Part shown: positions 48,040-58,385 of the stretch, in pieces | How positions within the stretch are numbered: the stretch's first letter is position 1 | Layout of the letters: each line of letters starts with the position of its first letter | Source: Rutpela maculata | Lineage: Eukaryota; Arthropoda; Insecta; Coleoptera; Cerambycidae | Reading direction: 5' to 3' | Length of the DNA stretch: 64,000 nt | Assembly (NCBI GenBank): GCA_936432065.2 | Contig: OW386291.2 | Coordinates: forward strand, 26,327,821 to 26,391,820 | The notes under the pieces: generated by a model | What the model was told of the DNA's origin: nothing | The model's input: only the letters and a program-made list of their open reading frames with translations | Database searches by the model: none | Made by a program: the position numbers and the translations under genes

Positions 48040-49800
48040 GATCATCAATGAAGTGGTTTCTTCGGAGTGTTGCCGTGGTTGTCGAATTTGACTTGACGAT
48101 TGGCTGATCGTGCTATCAGCTTCTTCAGAAAAATTCTAAAGGTTGAAGTTGTTATGTCCTGCTTCTCATTATATCTTGGCGCAGCTTCGCTTCGCTGCAT
48201 ATTCGTTGTGCTTCGTTGATCGTGACTCTTTAAACCACTGGTGTTTAGCAAAGTCAGTCTCCATGTGTTACTCATTCGATATCCATCTTCACTATTGAAG
48301 TTGTCCCTGTTTATATTTTATATCATTTACTTATAATGCAACCAATATATATATAATAATTTAAGTACGGAATTCAAATATCTTCCAATAAACAGCTTTT
48401 GGTAAAAAACTAAATCTTATTTTTTATCATTACAACTAGTATCTAAAATGGATCGCTAATTTATTAATTTCTGGTATCCCATATTATGTACTATTTTTAT
48501 TTTTCCTTCAGGCTATTTTAATATATTATATTTCACTATTTTTGTATTTCAGGTATCACTTACTTGATGAAATTTTATAGTTTTAATTTTTAAATTATTA
48601 GTTTTTAACTATTAAGGTGAGTTGAGTTGCTATGTGCTAGACTCCGCCTTTTTAAGGGAATTAATTGTATGTAAAGTGCAATTTTTTCTTTAAATAAATA
48701 ATTATTATTATATCTTGATGTTCTCGTAGTCGATTTTATGGTTCTCATTCTGATGAACGTGTTCTGCCACTGCCCGAGTCTTGTGTTTCTCTAGTGTTCC
48801 ATGATTCTGCACTGGATACTACGCCCTGTCTGTCCGATATAACTCGTGTCACATGAGCACTTCAATTAATAAACACCTTTGGCAAGTAGTCTAGAGATGG
48901 GGTCCTTGTTGAATTGTCTTTACCGTCCGGAAACGGACGCCTATTTTATTCTTCAATAAAGTCTTCTTCAACCTATCTGTGACTACAGCCACACAAGGAA
49001 GGCATGCATAAGTAGTAAGTCGTTCCTATTCTTCTATCGTTTCTCTTCAGTTGTTGATAAAATCGTTTTTCGTACCTATTTTTCTCTAGAGCTTGTTGGA
49101 CGTTCCTGAGTTCTTCTGATTTGCTTTCGCCGTCACACACTATAATTGACCCTATGGAACAATATTTTCATTAACGTCCTCTTCGACTGTGGATGATGGT
49201 GAGATGTAGCATGCAGGTAACGATCGGTATGTGTTCGTTTTCTGTAGACTTCATGGGACAGACTATCGTTGCTTGATCGTTTCACCGATACATCTAAGAA
49301 AGGCAAATCTCCCTCTTACTCGATCTTCACTGTAAACTTGATATTTGGGTGTTGGTTATTTAGATGGTCAAAGAAAATAGATAGTGAAGAATCTCCATAC
49401 GGCCGAATGATGAACGTATCATCAACATAACGCGAACAAAGTTTTGGTTCCTACACTACAGCCTGTGGCTTTCTCTAAGAATTCTTCCATGAATATATTG
49501 GCTGTTACCGGTAAAAGTGGTGATCCCATAGCTGATTCGTGCTTTTGCTCGTAGGAATCTCCATTCCACAGAAAATATGTTGCTGATATGTATACCTTTT
49601 CTTAATCCTTTAAGTACAAGTTGCAGGCGAATCATGTTTCTTCAATCGGTATTGTTGGTGAACAAAGATTCCACGTCGAAACTCACCATGATGTCACAGC
49701 TTGTTACTTGTAAACTTTCTAGGATTTCCACAAAGTGTCAGGGAGTTCTTCACATAGCTGCTGGTTTTGTCTATATAGGGTTGTAGTAATGCTAAATGCC
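48040..49800 (-). pseudogene. Penelope-like element: RT and GIY-YIG endonuclease remnant
   Basis: Minus-strand order: RT 49800-49150 with DIMVSFDVESLFTN (about 49690), MGSPLLPVTANIFMEEFLEK (about 49530-49475), RYVDDTFIIRPYGD (about 49430-49395) and DLPFLDVSV (about 49300). Connector at 49100-48920 (RFYQQLKRNDRRIGTTYY, TDRLKKTLLKNKIGVRFR). GIY-YIG endonuclease at 48870-48720 (CSCDTSYIGQTGRSIQCRIM EH), where YIGQTGR is diagnostic. C-terminal tail at 48275-48200 (MSNTWRLTL). About 370 bp of unrelated AT-rich DNA (48330-48700) splits the last two parts. Several frame breaks; not active. Confidence 0.9.
48330..48700. other. AT-rich insertion within the Penelope-like element
   Basis: Separates the GIY-YIG part from the usual C-terminal SNTW tail. 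Its ends are not defined and no repeat partner was found. Confidence 0.5.
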
Positions 49801-49868
49801 AATTTTACTAATTGTTTTTTAATTTTGGCATATTTATGACTTTTTTATTTATTCGTAACTGTATATGA
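49793..49868 (+). repeat. 75 bp repeat, copy 1
   Basis: GCTAAATGCCAATTTTACTA ATTGTTTTTTAATTTTGGCA and the following AACTGTATATGA recur at 51935-52012 in the same orientation with few changes. Confidence 0.8.
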
Positions 49869-50008
49869 TTTATCTGACCAATTCATTGGTAGGTGATCCG
49901 CATGTGCTGACGATTAGTGTCAAAAAATTTCCAGGTTTGTGAATCTTTGACAGTTAGCCGTTCAGTTCTTGATGTAGGATTCTTTTTCAGCTTTGTATAA
50001 TGCTGAAG

Positions 50009-50289
50009 AGCTGCGGTCGCATGATGAAGACGCCTGCGGGCCCGCTTGCTCACCCTGACCAGCCGCCGATACTGGGCTGGGTTTTTGCGACCAGGACACA
50101 TCCACGTGGTGAAGGCGGGCAACAGAATTCTTCTTCTTCTTCTTCTTCTCTCGAAGTTCCTGGGTGATCATGTGAAGCCTTCATGGCAAAAACAGATAAG
50201 GATGCAGGGTTTCGGAAGCCCAGTATCGGCGGCTGGTCAGAGTGAGCAAGCGGGCCCACAGGAGTCGTCATTAAGCGACCGCAGCTCTT
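50009..50289. repeat. GC-rich inverted repeat, about 75 bp arms
   Basis: GAAGAGCTGCGGTCGC ... GCGGGCCCGCTTGCTCACCC ... CAGCCGCCGATACTGGGC at 50006-50075 is mirrored by GCCCAGTATCGGCGGCTGGT ... GAGCAAGCGGGCCC ... GCGACCGCAGCTCTTC at 50219-50293. A TTC run (50129-50149) lies in the loop. It is markedly GC-richer than everything nearby, and the overlapping open frames on both strands are probably a by-product. Confidence 0.85.
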
Positions 50290-50384
50290 CAGTACTGGGT
50301 GGCTTGGCTACTGTTGAGTATAATGCTAGAAGTTTACCAATTTTGAAGATTTCTAGAATTGATGCTGAATCTACAAGAGCTCAG

Positions 50385-50715
50385 CATCCATGCAATGCAA
50401 TGAAAGATTGTTTCTGTTTCGTCTGTGGCCATTTTGAGTTTATTAAATTCCTTTTTTACTAGCACTCTTCGTCTTTTACTAGCAATCTAAAAAGTATGTA
50501 CATAAAATATGCTTTAATGTGCGGGAAAATATTGATAAAGTCAAGTATACACCAAATACTATTTGTAATTCTTGCAAAATTATGCTTCAGCGTCGGAACA
50601 ATACTAAATACAGTAAATATTCAAAGATTGTGAGACCAGTTAGATGGTCCGATCCAAGTACTAAAGAAAGCTGTTACTTTTGTATGATGGTACTGGTAAG
50701 AAAATGTCAAAATCG
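50385..50715 (+). pseudogene. Remnant of a cysteine-rich (CxxC repeat) insect protein gene
   Basis: Plus-strand pieces in three frames: CFCFVCGHFEFIKF (50409-50455), LTSNLKSMYIKYALMCG (about 50470-50525), then VKYTPNTICNSCKIML and PVRWSDPSTKESCYFCMMVL (50540-50693). The order C-x2-C, 'Y-P--IC-SC', 'P--W--P-----CYFC' recalls a widespread family of uncharacterised insect proteins. I recognise the pattern but cannot name a function. Two frame changes in 120 codons suggest a pseudogene; unrecognised introns are less likely because the gaps are tiny. This is the only candidate for non-transposon coding sequence in the window. Confidence 0.5.
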
Positions 50716-51025
50716 AAAAAAGTATATATATCTGAATTATTCTGAATATAATTTATATTAGTTTTGAGTTTATCTGACATCTATTGTTCATTTTTGAGAT
50801 AAACTTAAGATAAAAAAAAAACGACGATTAAATTAAATTCTGATGGCGGCATCGAATTCAGGTGGTCAAAATACATAAAAATTGGTAAGTCTAGTTTCTG
50901 GGTCTGAATTTTTTTTTTGTGTGTGACTGTGTAATGAAAACATTAAACCATTGAGTTCATGTACCTAGTTCTTTGCTCTATTATTAACTTAGCAAAGATC
51001 ATGTGCATATGACCGAGTTAAATTT

Positions 51026-51069
51026 TACTTCCACGTCCAGTGGAAGTATAGTAACGACAAAAAAAAATT
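51026..51069 (-). repeat. 42 nt mini-repeat, copy 3
   Basis: ACTTCCACGTCCAGTGGAAG TATAGTAACGACAAAA, the reverse complement of the copies at 4646 and 12491. It forms a hairpin (ACTTCCAC - GTCCA - GTGGAAGT). It abuts the repeat at 51070-51620. Confidence 0.8.
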
Positions 51070-51620
51070 TTAAAATTTTTATTGTCCAAATAGGCTTAAA
51101 ATGTCATGAAACGTCGAGATTTTAAGTTTGAGCGAAAAAAAATTTCTGTCTGTCTGTCTGTCGGTCTGTCTGTCTGTCTGTAACTTTTTTTTGGGCGCAC
51201 GTTTACTCTGGAACCGTTTAAGATATTGACTTGAAATTTGGTACACATATGTACTTTAACGAGATCTAGAACTAGATTATATTTTCATCTTGTTCCGTCG
51301 AAGGGTTGGGGTGTAAATTGGGGTAAATTTGGGGTAAATGGGTAAATCAAGCAGGTAAGAGTCCACGAAATTGGTATTTAGTATATACAAGAGAAGCTAA
51401 GGTCTCAAAAAAAATTTTAGCAGTAGCCACCCCCATTACCACCCCCACCCCCTTATTAAAGGGGATGAACAAAAATTGTGATTTAGTGTATGTACAGGAA
51501 CCAGAAACCTCAAAATATTTTTTTACTTCATCCACCCCCCACTACCACCCCCTATCACCACCCCCACCCCACTACCGATGTGGGGTATCGTTTTATGGGT
51601 TTTTGGGGTAGAAGATTTCA
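51070..51620 (+). repeat. Dispersed repeat with CTGT minisatellite and CCACCCC tracts
   Basis: Matches about 21060-21510 in inverted orientation: GATTTTAAGTTTGAGC, GTTTAAGATATTGACTTGAA, AACGAGATCTAGAACTAGAT and CGAAGGGTTGGGG. Contains a (CTGT)n stretch at 51148-51181 and C-rich tracts at 51430-51450 and 51530-51570. Related to the foldback structure at 19540-22260. No coding sequence. Confidence 0.75.
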
Positions 51621-51934
51621 AATATTATATTATTAAAGTTCCATAAACAATTATTTTCACATACAAAGTTTTTTCGTTGTGAGTGACTTGGATAGAGAAT
51701 CTGGATGTGGAAGTAGTGATTCCTTGGGCAGCGGTTTTATTGAAATATATTTTTCTTAAGTTATTGTATTTTATGATTACAGACATACTGGCAGATCGAT
51801 AAGCAGCTATTTTTGTAATAGTGTTTCTCACATGTTGAGACATCGCGAACACGTTAATACAAACTTTTCTACATATTTTTTTGCCGAGAAGTTATTCTGG
51901 GAATTTATTAAATTAATTTTAAGACAAATTTCCA

Positions 51935-52012
51935 TGCTGAATGTCAATTTTACTAATTGTTTTTTAATTTTGGCAAATTTATGACTTTTTTTTGTTTGTA
52001 ACTGTATATGAA
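51935..52012 (+). repeat. 75 bp repeat, copy 2
   Basis: GCTGAATGTCAATTTTACTA ATTGTTTTTTAATTTTGGCA, matching 49793-49868. Confidence 0.8.
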
Positions 52013-52796
52013 TTATTTCTTAATTGGAATTAAAATGTATTATTTTATTTTTCGCATAATATATTATGTGATTCTGGTTATGCTTTAAAACATATAATAT
52101 ATTAGAGGTAATTATAAATATTAATTTTAACTCTGTTTTCATAATTCTCCGTTACGCGACTAACAGGTAACATAAATTACTAAAAGCGGATCTAAGTTTA
52201 GAAATTTTATGGGGCATCTGCATACAAATTTGTATATTTTTAAAATAAATAAACACAAATTGTTGTTTACAATGTTTATTTACAAAAAAAATTATATATT
52301 GTACATCATTAGACATTTTATCCAACTTGTGATATCAATTAATATACATATTATTTCATATAAATTTTGAGGTTTAATTCTATGGGATCTAATGAGATGA
52401 AAAAATTATTGATTTTAACCAACTTCTGATCCAAACTAAACTGCTGATCGATTGAAACGAACTAAGTGAATTTTTAAGTTGGATTTAAAATAAATTTTTT
52501 TGATTTGCGGTTTTTAGGATTCAATAGATAATTTATTTGTGAAAATGCGAGCTTTGCCCAATAAATATAATTTGAAGCACGTTATTATCTAAAAAGCGTT
52601 TCTAAAAATTTAAAGATAAAAATTTGGATCTTTCACATTTTACTCTTGAAGTAATGTATAAAAAGATCCCATGAGTGAAAAAAATCTCAAAAATTTATTT
52701 TTGAAGATGGATACTACCAAAATTTCAAAATTTTGAGATGGCAAAATTTTATATACTGGGTGTATTTAAGTATGTGGCCAAACTTAAAATTTTATA
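52013..52796. other. AT-rich spacer
   Basis: No gene recognised. Its last 45 bp (52752-52790) are an extra copy of the following MITE's end. Confidence 0.35.
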
Positions 52797-53494
52797 TACT
52801 GGGTGTTATTTAAGTATGTGGTCAAACTTCAAGGGGCGATTCATTGAGTGATTCTGAGACGAAAAGTTTATAATAACATATATACGGTAATGCTTCGTTT
52901 TCAAGATACAGTGTCAAACTTTTTTTAAATTTTTTTTAGCTAGCATTAATTTTTATAACAATTTATAAGATTAGAATAGACTAATGATATGGAAAAAGAT
53001 AACGGGTACACTCCAGGTCTTGATAGTTGGTATTTTCAATTTTTTATTATCTTGTCCCGGGGCCATGCAATAAAGTGTTTTTTTTTCTCGAAAACGAAGC
53101 AGAATACCAAAAAAATTCAAGAGACAAAAAAGTTGTATTTTTAGTTGCTTAATGCGAAAAAAATTATAAAAGTTTTAAAGAAGTCAGTGGCGCACATTTT
53201 TTTTGTCAAAAATAGGTGAAGGTGCCCCCCCCCCCGAGATGCCACTAGACTTAATATTTTTAATCTACTTAGAGATAAACTAGTCCCTTTCTACCATAAA
53301 TAACACTGCCAAATTTCAACAAAACCGGCTACAGTATTATTAAGATTTTTACGAAAAACGATTTTTTAAAAAAGTTTGACACTACGTCTTGAAAACGAAG
53401 CATTACCGGACATATGTTTATATAAATTTTTCGTCTCAGAATCACTGAATGAATCGCCCCTTGAAGTTTGACCACATACTTAAATAACACCCTG
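52797..53494. mobile_element. MITE with about 135 bp inverted repeats and a duplicated left end
   Basis: TACTGGGTGTTATTTAAGTA (52797) mirrors TACTTAAATAACACCCTGTA (53477-53496). The arms continue through GGGGCGATTCATTGAGTGAT and GTAATGCTTCGTTTTCAAGA to about 52930 and 53360. TATA-type sequence flanks both ends. Just outside, 52752-52790 repeats the left terminus (TATACTGGGTGTATTTAAGT). The interior contains a C-run (53226-53239). Non-coding. Confidence 0.85.
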
Positions 53495-54065
53495 TATATA
53501 ACTAACTTTAACCATCTATTTCTCTGGTTTAAATCGCGGTATTAGATCTTTATAGGTGTGACTTTTGAAGCTTGAAATGTGTAATTTAAGATGATTCGAT
53601 TAAATTAACCCCCTTTTCTTACGAAAATAAAGAACAATTTTTTTGCTGTAAAATTCGTGAAATTATGGGTAAAATAAACGTTAATAACTTTTATAAAAAA
53701 ATTTATTTAGCCTACCTGTGCAACATATGTTTATAATAGGACCTCAAAATAAGTAAATCTGATGAAAAAATTTTGGAATATATATAAACCCACTACTTTT
53801 CACGAAATATTTAAAAACGGTAAATCGACTTAATGTTGATGGTTTCTACAATTTTTATCCTGTTTAAAATATCGAAAACATATTAAAAATATTCACGTAG
53901 TACAGTGCTATGAGTCAAATTATAAGTAACTGCCTGAGATACAGACCTACAGTGAACCTTGCGAGGGAATTTGAAGTAGGTGTCTATCCAGCTGTCTATC
54001 CAGCCCTCAATGCCGCTGATGTAGAAGCATGTCTAGTACTGTGCCTGAGAAACCTGATTTTGTTA
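53495..54065. other. No recognised gene
   Basis: AT-rich; no motif found. Confidence 0.3.
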
Positions 54066-54069
54066 AAAC

Positions 54070-54870
54070 TGTCTTAATCTATATTGATATAGTCTGAGGG
54101 GAAGCTCTACGATGCGGTTTCTTAAAGGATAAGAATAATTCTCCTGTATCCCCTCTTAATGGACGAGTAACGGAAATATAGTGTTTTAACGTCTCAGCTA
54201 CACATAGTTCTGGCTTATCGGTAAACTTTGGGATTTTGAGAAGAACCGTTGTGGTCTGAAATAAATATTCGAAAATTTTCACCAACCTACTTAATATTTT
54301 CTACCTTATCTTGGATACGGTCTGTACTATGTGAGAAGTGATTAAGGCTAATAGTGTAGCTAACTTGGAAGTTAGGGATTCTAATAACAGCGATTCTAAT
54401 GGATATAAAGAAGCTGCATACTGTAGTACAATCTGTGGATCCCAAGTAGCCGCATATCTGGGAAAAACACGTCTTTCTCTAAAAACGCCCTTGCTAAACC
54501 GTTTAATTAATTTCTAGTCATTTAGTCATTTACAGTAAACAAAACCTTTAATGCAGCTGATGGCAATTAAAGAACTATAACTTGCTCCTAATTCAAATTC
54601 CTTATTAAGAAAATATAAAATTTCATTTAGTGTTGGAAGAAATAAACTATTGCCCTTCTCCTTACACCATCCCCACCATTTACTGGTAGTTGATTTATAT
54701 TGAGATATCATGTTGTTACTTATATATGATAAAAATATTGGAACCAGGCTAGGGGATAATCGTTTACTTAAGTATTCTTCCTTGCTAATCTGCCGACTAC
54801 CAGGGTAATCCGTTGCCAGATTGGAGAGCAATAAATTAGGACTAGGACTTAAATAAACTAGTTTGGATAA
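54070..54870 (-). pseudogene. Tyrosine recombinase remnant (DIRS- or Crypton-like)
   Basis: The minus-strand frame 54831-54526 reads YPGSRQISKEEYLSKRLSPS, then QYKSTTSKWWGWCKEKGNSL and LNEILYFLNKEFELGASYSS, the N-terminal DNA-binding part of transposon-type tyrosine recombinases. It continues after a stop at 54510-54300 (RFSKGVFRERRVFPRYAATW DP, YPLESLLLESLTSKLATLLA). From 54285 to 54079 it has FTDKPELCVAETLKHYISVT and FLSFKKPHRRASPQTIS. The expected box I arginine (usual 'T-QRVQTL') is isoleucine here (SHIVQTV). The distal H-R...Y boxes are missing. No RT was found beside it, so DIRS and Crypton cannot be told apart. Confidence 0.8.
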
Positions 54871-55660
54871 GTTTAAGAAACATAGGGTACCATGGTTGCG
54901 TACTCTACATAGGTACTACAACTTTTCCTTCCGCGTTGTCCTCCGATATTTTATTAATGAAAATGGTGGGAAAGCATAAAAATTTAGTAATGATCATGAG
55001 ATTGTAAACGCGTCTATGGAGGGTCGATTTTCCCTTTTTACCTTAAACTTGATGTGATACAGGTTAAAGGACTTCAGGTTCGGAATCAGCGACCCCCAAA
55101 ATCCCAGGACACCCTGGTCAAGTCTGGTGAGCAAGGTTGGATATTTTGCATTTATATTTCCCGCAGACGAATAAATAGTAAAACCACCCCCCCGGGGAGG
55201 GGTCAAAAAGAGAAAAAATTATAAATAAGAGTGGATACAGTTAAAAGGGAGTTAGTGTGGTAGTGTGGTATTTCATCAAGCAAATATAAGTTTGAAAGCG
55301 ATATATCTCCCCAAGAACGCTGTTAGCAAGTGATGGCATATTCAGGATTGAGGGGGGCTAGGGAGGTGGGGGATCGTCTGTTTAGGGTAAAATCGTCTTA
55401 TTATTGTTAGTAGACATAAAAAAAATGTTTTCTGATTTTTTCATCCAAAAATAATTTGGGGCAAAAACCGCCCAAATCGACCCTCCTCCTTTCTATGAAA
55501 AAGTAAGTGGTGGCATATGTCTATCTTTAATACTTTTGGTGAGACTTCAACCAATCCAATTTAATCAGCCAGAAAATCTACTTATGTGCCACAAATTATT
55601 ATCTATAGCTTTGGTGTAAAAGCAAAATTCTAATATTTCAAGTTCTCGCAGACGAATAGA
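54871..55660. other. No recognised gene
   Basis: Contains CCCGCAGACGAATA (55159) and CTCGCAGACGAATAGAGC (55645), a possible duplicated repeat end just outside the foldback element. Otherwise unassigned. Confidence 0.35.
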
Positions 55661-56591
55661 GCGGGAGCTAGGTGGCTTTTTCTGCACATCATCGTTTTAT
55701 GAACTTTGACACATTTTTATGGTTTAATGGACGATAACGATTCATAAAATCGACTTCTGGCGGGGCTCCTCCAGTCAGATGCGTCACGAATACTGTCTAA
55801 AAATCAGTGAAATTATGTCATCGTTACAAGGCTCATTTTTTATCGTGTGTACACATTTCATGTCTAAAATGAATAAAATAAGATCGCCAGAAAGTGTGGG
55901 CCGCCAGGAGGCGCAGCCAGAAAGGTAATAATGATACAATACATCTGAGGCACGGTAGGAAGTCAAATTAGCCGAAAGTGTTAAATTCCTGTATATAAAT
56001 ATAAATTCCTGCATATTTAAAAGTCTACTTTTGTTGACCCTAAGAACTTTCTGGGGAGGCTAATCTATTGTTGAAGGAGCTTATATTTAAGTTTTGAAAA
56101 GGAGCCAGAACTTGTAACGATGAGTTTAGAGTTCTGAGATGAAATATGCGAAAAAAAAAACAATTTTCTTCAAAAATTCTAAACATGTTCTTCCTGGCTA
56201 GCCTTACTGATGGGAGTTTCTTTTTGGGACTTTCTTTCTCTGTTCAAAACATTTAAACAAACATGCTCAGCCTAAAAAAAAAGCTTGTAACGATCATGTT
56301 ATATAACTCCGTTTTTTTACATCTTTGACCTTTCTGGCTGCGCCCCTGACGGCCCACACTTTCTGACGATCTTATTTTATTCATTCCAAACATAAAATGT
56401 GTACACACCAAAAAAAATGACCTTGTAACCATGATATAATTTCTTTGATTTTTATATCTTGAACCATGGCCAACTCGACGGGCTGACATATGCCAGAAGT
56501 CTATTTTATCATTATTTAAGTTCGATAGAATTAATCAATGCATAGAAAATGCTTGTAACGATGCGTTTCCGAAAAAGCCACGTAGCTCCCG
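55661..56591. mobile_element. Foldback element, about 290 bp arms
   Basis: CGGGAGCTAGGTGGCTTTTTC at 55662 mirrors GAAAAAGCCACGTAGCTCCCG at 56571-56591. GATCGCCAGAAAGTGTGGGC CGCCAGGAGGCGCAGCCAG (55892-55930) mirrors CTGGCTGCGCCCCTGACGGC CCACACTTTCTGACGATC. The open frames at 55784-56014 and 56253-56489 (both minus) share HFMFGMNKIRSSESVG-like wording, but from imperfect repeats, and are not taken as genes. Confidence 0.8.
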
Positions 56592-57537
56592 TACCAGAAC
56601 GTCATGTCTTTATTAGATCGAGCGCTTCTCTGTTTTATGACTCAGGTTGCTGTAACTTTTAGAAGAACTGTATCATACAATCAACGAACAATATACAGTC
56701 TGCAGATTTTATTTTTAGATGTCTTATATTTTTCTATTTTGTTAAACTACTTAATCATACGCAAAAAAATGTACACTACAAAATACCAGAAATAACAACT
56801 TGCGAATTAAAATACAAATTACTAGGTCAAAACAACTCCGAATGGATATATTATTCTCTCTACGCCATTCCATAAATCTAATTTAAGTTTTCAATGACCT
56901 ACCTACCGCACCGTAAAATTTTAACCAAGATTAATTTGCTCGTTAATTCTAAATGTTCGCGATATGAGCTCAGTTACTGTATACATTTAATTAATTACTA
57001 TGCTCTTATATTATTATAAGCTTAATTTTTCCTGTCGTTTTGCATAAATTAAATAGATCTTTCCAGAGCTAGTTTTTTCTTTTGGACCCCTTATACATGC
57101 TTTCATGTCTAAGTATGCATGCAATGAGGAAAATACATTCCAGAGGTGTCTCTCTGTATGCATGTGATCTTAATTCAGGCACGGTTGAACACAAGCGAGG
57201 TTTATTATTACGTTCTCCAATTATATTACACAGGTGCTCCTTGTAGTCAGTTGGAAACATTTCTCGGTGGTTGATGGTTGCATTATCTAGAGATATATTA
57301 ATAATAGCTCTAGTGATTTTATTACTGAGTTTTTAGCTGACAGATTCTTATTTATGAATTGTAATAATACAACTGACACAGTAATTTAGTTATGCAGTAA
57401 AAGTCTATTTGATAGTATTTAATATTTTTTAAATAAGCCAAAAGTTGGCAGGGGTTATATCGGGAGAGCTAGCTGCCCATAAAATAGGACCAATATTTCC
57501 TAGAAATTAAACAATATCTAAACTACTTTGTTGTTTA
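56592..57537. other. No recognised gene
   Basis: The 63-codon frames at 56604-56795 and 57069-57260 have no recognised motif. Rest AT-rich. Confidence 0.3.
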
Positions 57538-57601
57538 TTAATGTCCAGTTAGCTAAATTAATTATTAGTTATCAATTCAGTTAACTTGGCTAACTAGACA
57601 T
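57538..57601. repeat. Short inverted repeat beside the mariner remnant
   Basis: AATGTCCAGTTAGCTAA at 57538 mirrors TTGGCTAACTAGACATT (57584-57600) with one or two mismatches. It marks where the transposase sequence breaks off, so it may be the end of another small element. Confidence 0.6.
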
Positions 57602-58385
57602 TGATAAACTAATCCTGAGTGATATATAGATACCGATCCAATCCTCCCCAAATTGAGCATTTAAATAATTTCGTCTTTCATTTGACGTATGACCTGGGGC
57701 GCCATCGTGTTGATGAATTAATCTTTGAAATTGTCTTACAGGCATATTGTCTACAAATGGCTCTATTTCTTGTCGTAGAATGTTAATAAAATTTTCGGTA
57801 TTCAAATTACCGTGAAAAAAATGAGGACTGGTGTTCTTTTATTGGTATCCAATAAAACCACACCATACACCAAATCCAAATCGCCCTTGACTATTAACTG
57901 TAGCAGTTACGTGCGGATTTTCATGAGCCCAACGGTTGTTATTATGTCGATTAAAAATTCCAACACTGCTTATATGGGCCTCGTCTGTCCATATAATTCG
58001 TCGTTAATCTTACAAAGTGACGTAACTCAACATATATGATTTTTGAGATATTACCACAAAAGCAGTTCATTTTTACAGATCTATCTTCTCACTAAGTAAC
58101 AAAACTCAGTCTGTTATAGTTTCCTGTTAGTAGCCACTTCAGTTAGTGACTTATCTCAGAATGTACGATTTTATAATCTAACAAAGAGATGTATCTGGAA
58201 TTACGACACTTTGTGAGATTTAGTTTCAATAAAATGTGTTACCTATTGTAATACTGACTTACTAAGACTTGCAGATTAAGATGACTGACTCCCGAATAAC
58301 ACTAGTTTATAGTGAACAGTTCTCCATTACCTGTTGCTGGGTGTATTGCAGATTTTTTCGCGTAAATTTTAACGATATATTTGCA

